A DNA stretch of 64,000 nt, from positions 3,384,327 to 3,448,326 of the forward strand of contig NZ_LGUF01000007.1 of the NCBI RefSeq assembly GCF_001274725.1, in the 5' to 3' direction. The position numbers and the translations under genes were made by a program. Position 1 is the first letter of the stretch. The number at the start of each line of letters is the position of its first letter. The notes beneath the pieces were generated by a model, which saw nothing but the letters and a program-made list of their open reading frames with translations, was not told the origin of the DNA and did no database searches. This stretch comes from Sporosarcina globispora (GTDB lineage Bacteria; Bacillota; Bacilli; Bacillales; Cytobacillaceae). Below are positions 62,551-64,000 of this stretch, piece after piece.

Positions 62551-63219
62551 TTATAAACGCACAGCAGGAAAGCAGGTAACAGCACAGAAACAGGAAAGAT
62601 CTACAGTAATACAAATACCCGTCCCCATTAGATCAGAGACATCCTCACAGTCAATTTGGCTGCATGGAGAACAGATACTCTTTTTGAAGAGATCTTTGGA
62701 ACATTTTCCGGATTTGAAGGTTAATAGTTCAAGGACGGCACATTTACCATCGAGATCTTTGATTCTGAAAATAAACGATTCGATACATGCAAACTTCTTT
62801 TGCTTAGAGTGGCTGAAGATGGTTACACCACTAGCTTTAAAAGGTTCAGCTTCTTCATTATAAAGAATGAAAGGAATGGCATTTTTCTTTGGCTTTTTAG
62901 ATTCTCCCAAAAGCTCTTTTATAGATTCATTGCAAGATGTTTTACATTCATCTTCACGCTTCGCTTTTTTCTGAGCGTTAAGAATGGCTGCTAAGACTTC
63001 CCTTACGCATACTTTATGATGTGTAGGGTGTTTATGATGATCTTTTTTGTCTTTACCATCCTTTTTATCCTTATCATCTTTTTTATCCTTATCCTTCTCT
63101 TTCTTTTCCTTATCATGGCAGTCGTCACTGCTTTCATCGTCTTTCCAGTCCCTATGTTTATCATCACCATGGCAGCAGCTGCTTTCATCTTTATCATCCT
63201 GATGACTATACTTAAACAT
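62551..63219 (-). CDS. cotZ: CotY/CotZ-like spore coat/exosporium protein
   Basis: The 222-residue protein has a His/Asp/Lys-rich repetitive N-terminus (many KDKKDDKD units and HHKHPTHHK) and a Cys-rich C-terminus with ICSPCSQIDC and GTGICITVDLSCFCAVTCF, the hallmark of CotY/CotZ proteins that self-assemble into the crust or exosporium basal layer. AAAGGGAG precedes ATG 63219. The low-complexity N-terminus is longer than in Bacillus subtilis CotZ. Confidence 0.82.
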   Translation of the reverse strand: MFKYSHQDDKDESSCCHGDDKHRDWKDDESSDDCHDKEKKEKDKDKKDDKDKKDGKDKKDHHKHPTHHKVCVREVLAAILNAQKKAKREDECKTSCNESIKELLGESKKPKKNAIPFILYNEEAEPFKASGVTIFSHSKQKKFACIESFIFRIKDLDGKCAVLELLTFKSGKCSKDLFKKSICSPCSQIDCEDVSDLMGTGICITVDLSCFCAVTCFPAVRL

Positions 63220-63341
63220 CGATTCTCACTCCCTTTAAATAATTCCTCAAAATTAGCATACGGAACAATGGTGGATTTTGAGTGAGAATCTCGCCTATAA
63301 ATGGAGAAAAAATTTAAGTAAATAAACTATATTAAAACGAA

Positions 63342-63369
63342 GGCACCCTATAGATTGAGAAAGGGTGCC
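63342..63369 (-). terminator. Terminator after the hemolysin III family gene
   Basis: GGCACCCT / AGGGTGCC stem followed on the minus strand by TTCGTTTTAAT. Confidence 0.7.
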
Positions 63370-63396
63370 AATTACATGCTTAATAAATATATATGG

Positions 63397-64000
63397 CTAA
63401 AGAACATACATAAACACACAAAGAAAATGAGCCATGCTTCCCATCATAATAAAAATATGAAATATCTCATGAAACCCCAAATGTTTGAACTCCAAAAATT
63501 TGGGTTTAACCGCATAAATTACACCGCCAATTGTGTAAAAAATGCCTCCCAGCAAAAGCAGCAGAACACCTGGAGAACTTAAAGATTCAGAAAGAGGAGA
63601 AAAGGCGAACACGATAATCCATCCCATAGCAATGTATAAAGCTGTTGATAGCCAGCGGGGGCAATTGAACCAGATCATTTTAAAAAGGATGCCTGATAAA
63701 GCAACGGCACTAACAATGGAAAACAGCACCCAGCCTGTAACACCATTTAATGTGATGAGGCAAAAAGGTGTATAGGATCCTGCAATCAATACATAAATCA
63801 TGGAATGATCAAGCTTTCTTAAAAAGGCAATGACTTTATCTTTTGCTATCACCATATGATAGGTGGCAGATGCTGAATAGAGAAGCATCAAGCTGATTCC
63901 GAAAATAGCAACAGCTGTAATGCTAAGCGGTGAAGAAGCAGACAGTGAAGCTTTGATAACCATGGCAAGCAGGCCGGCAAAGGATAAAATCGCACCAGCT
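63397..64000 (-). CDS. Hemolysin III / PAQR family membrane protein (partial)
   Basis: The gene runs off the right edge: the frame stays open upstream of Met 63963 with a sensible hydrophobic sequence. At least six helices are visible, with the family motifs SASATYHM, KLDHSMIYVLIAGSYTPF and a late GFHEIFHIFIM carrying His residues. Family members (YqfA-like) are of unclear function; some resemble hemolysins, others ceramidase-like hydrolases. The C-terminus is complete. Confidence 0.85.
   Translation of the reverse strand, partial: AGAILSFAGLLAMVIKASLSASSPLSITAVAIFGISLMLLYSASATYHMVIAKDKVIAFLRKLDHSMIYVLIAGSYTPFCLITLNGVTGWVLFSIVSAVALSGILFKMIWFNCPRWLSTALYIAMGWIIVFAFSPLSESLSSPGVLLLLLGGIFYTIGGVIYAVKPKFLEFKHLGFHEIFHIFIMMGSMAHFLCVFMYVL

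Overview
The window looks like the chromosome of a spore-forming Bacillaceae bacterium. GC is low, Shine-Dalgarno sites are strong (AGGAGG types), TTG and GTG starts are common, and it carries spoIISA/SB, CgeB-like, Sps-like, YtdA-like and CotY/CotZ-like genes plus many sites resembling the sporulation sigma factor SigK. Species cannot be read from the sequence; a Cytobacillus/Mesobacillus/Bacillus-type organism is a guess.

Region 1 (1-8500) is accessory DNA, probably the end of an integrated element or genomic island. It has an ArdC-type antirestriction protein, several unrecognised small proteins with zinc ribbons, broken genes, a type VII secretion style lipase/partner/lipoprotein module (3396-5172), a four-knuckle zinc protein, a broken winged-helix-like gene beside iteron-like repeats, and decayed fragments.

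Region 2 (8538-14846) is the assimilatory sulfate operon: yezD-like, cysH, cysP, sat, cysC, then siroheme genes (cobA/sumT, sirB, sirC). Region 3 (14956-27081) is ordinary chromosome with glycerate kinase, a DUF1646-type transporter, an MFS exporter, a frameshifted chemotaxis receptor, a NERD protein followed by an exact 21-bp periodic repeat, a 5'-damaged HMG-CoA lyase, an aldehyde dehydrogenase, the spoIISA-SB-SC toxin/antitoxin locus, a PHP phosphoesterase and a mini protein kinase.

Region 4 (27319-55213) is the notable part. It is a large polysaccharide cluster with a complete CMP-Kdo pathway (kdsB-kdsA-kdsD-kdsC), a second sat-cysC pair for PAPS, UDP-glucose, UDP-glucuronate and UDP-xylose/epimerase genes, a dTDP-rhamnose set (spsIJKL-like), five predicted sulfotransferases of at least four types, two methyltransferase-glycosyltransferase fusions, further glycosyltransferases, a beta-helix protein and a DASS-type anion transporter. 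At least nine transcription units are preceded by AC-(16-17 nt)-CATAnnnT(A/G) sites like those of SigK, the late mother-cell sigma factor. Region 5 (55214-63219) has spore-surface-like proteins, a ParM-like actin with a small partner gene, and a CotY/CotZ-like protein, several again with SigK-like sites. A hemolysin III family gene runs off the right edge.

Taken together, sulfate is imported, activated to PAPS by a dedicated second sat-cysC pair and used by sulfotransferases that probably decorate a glycan built from Kdo, rhamnose and uronate/pentose sugars and placed on the spore surface. Kdo biosynthesis in a monoderm endospore former and a sulfated spore glycan would both be unusual. This is inference from gene content and promoter motifs.
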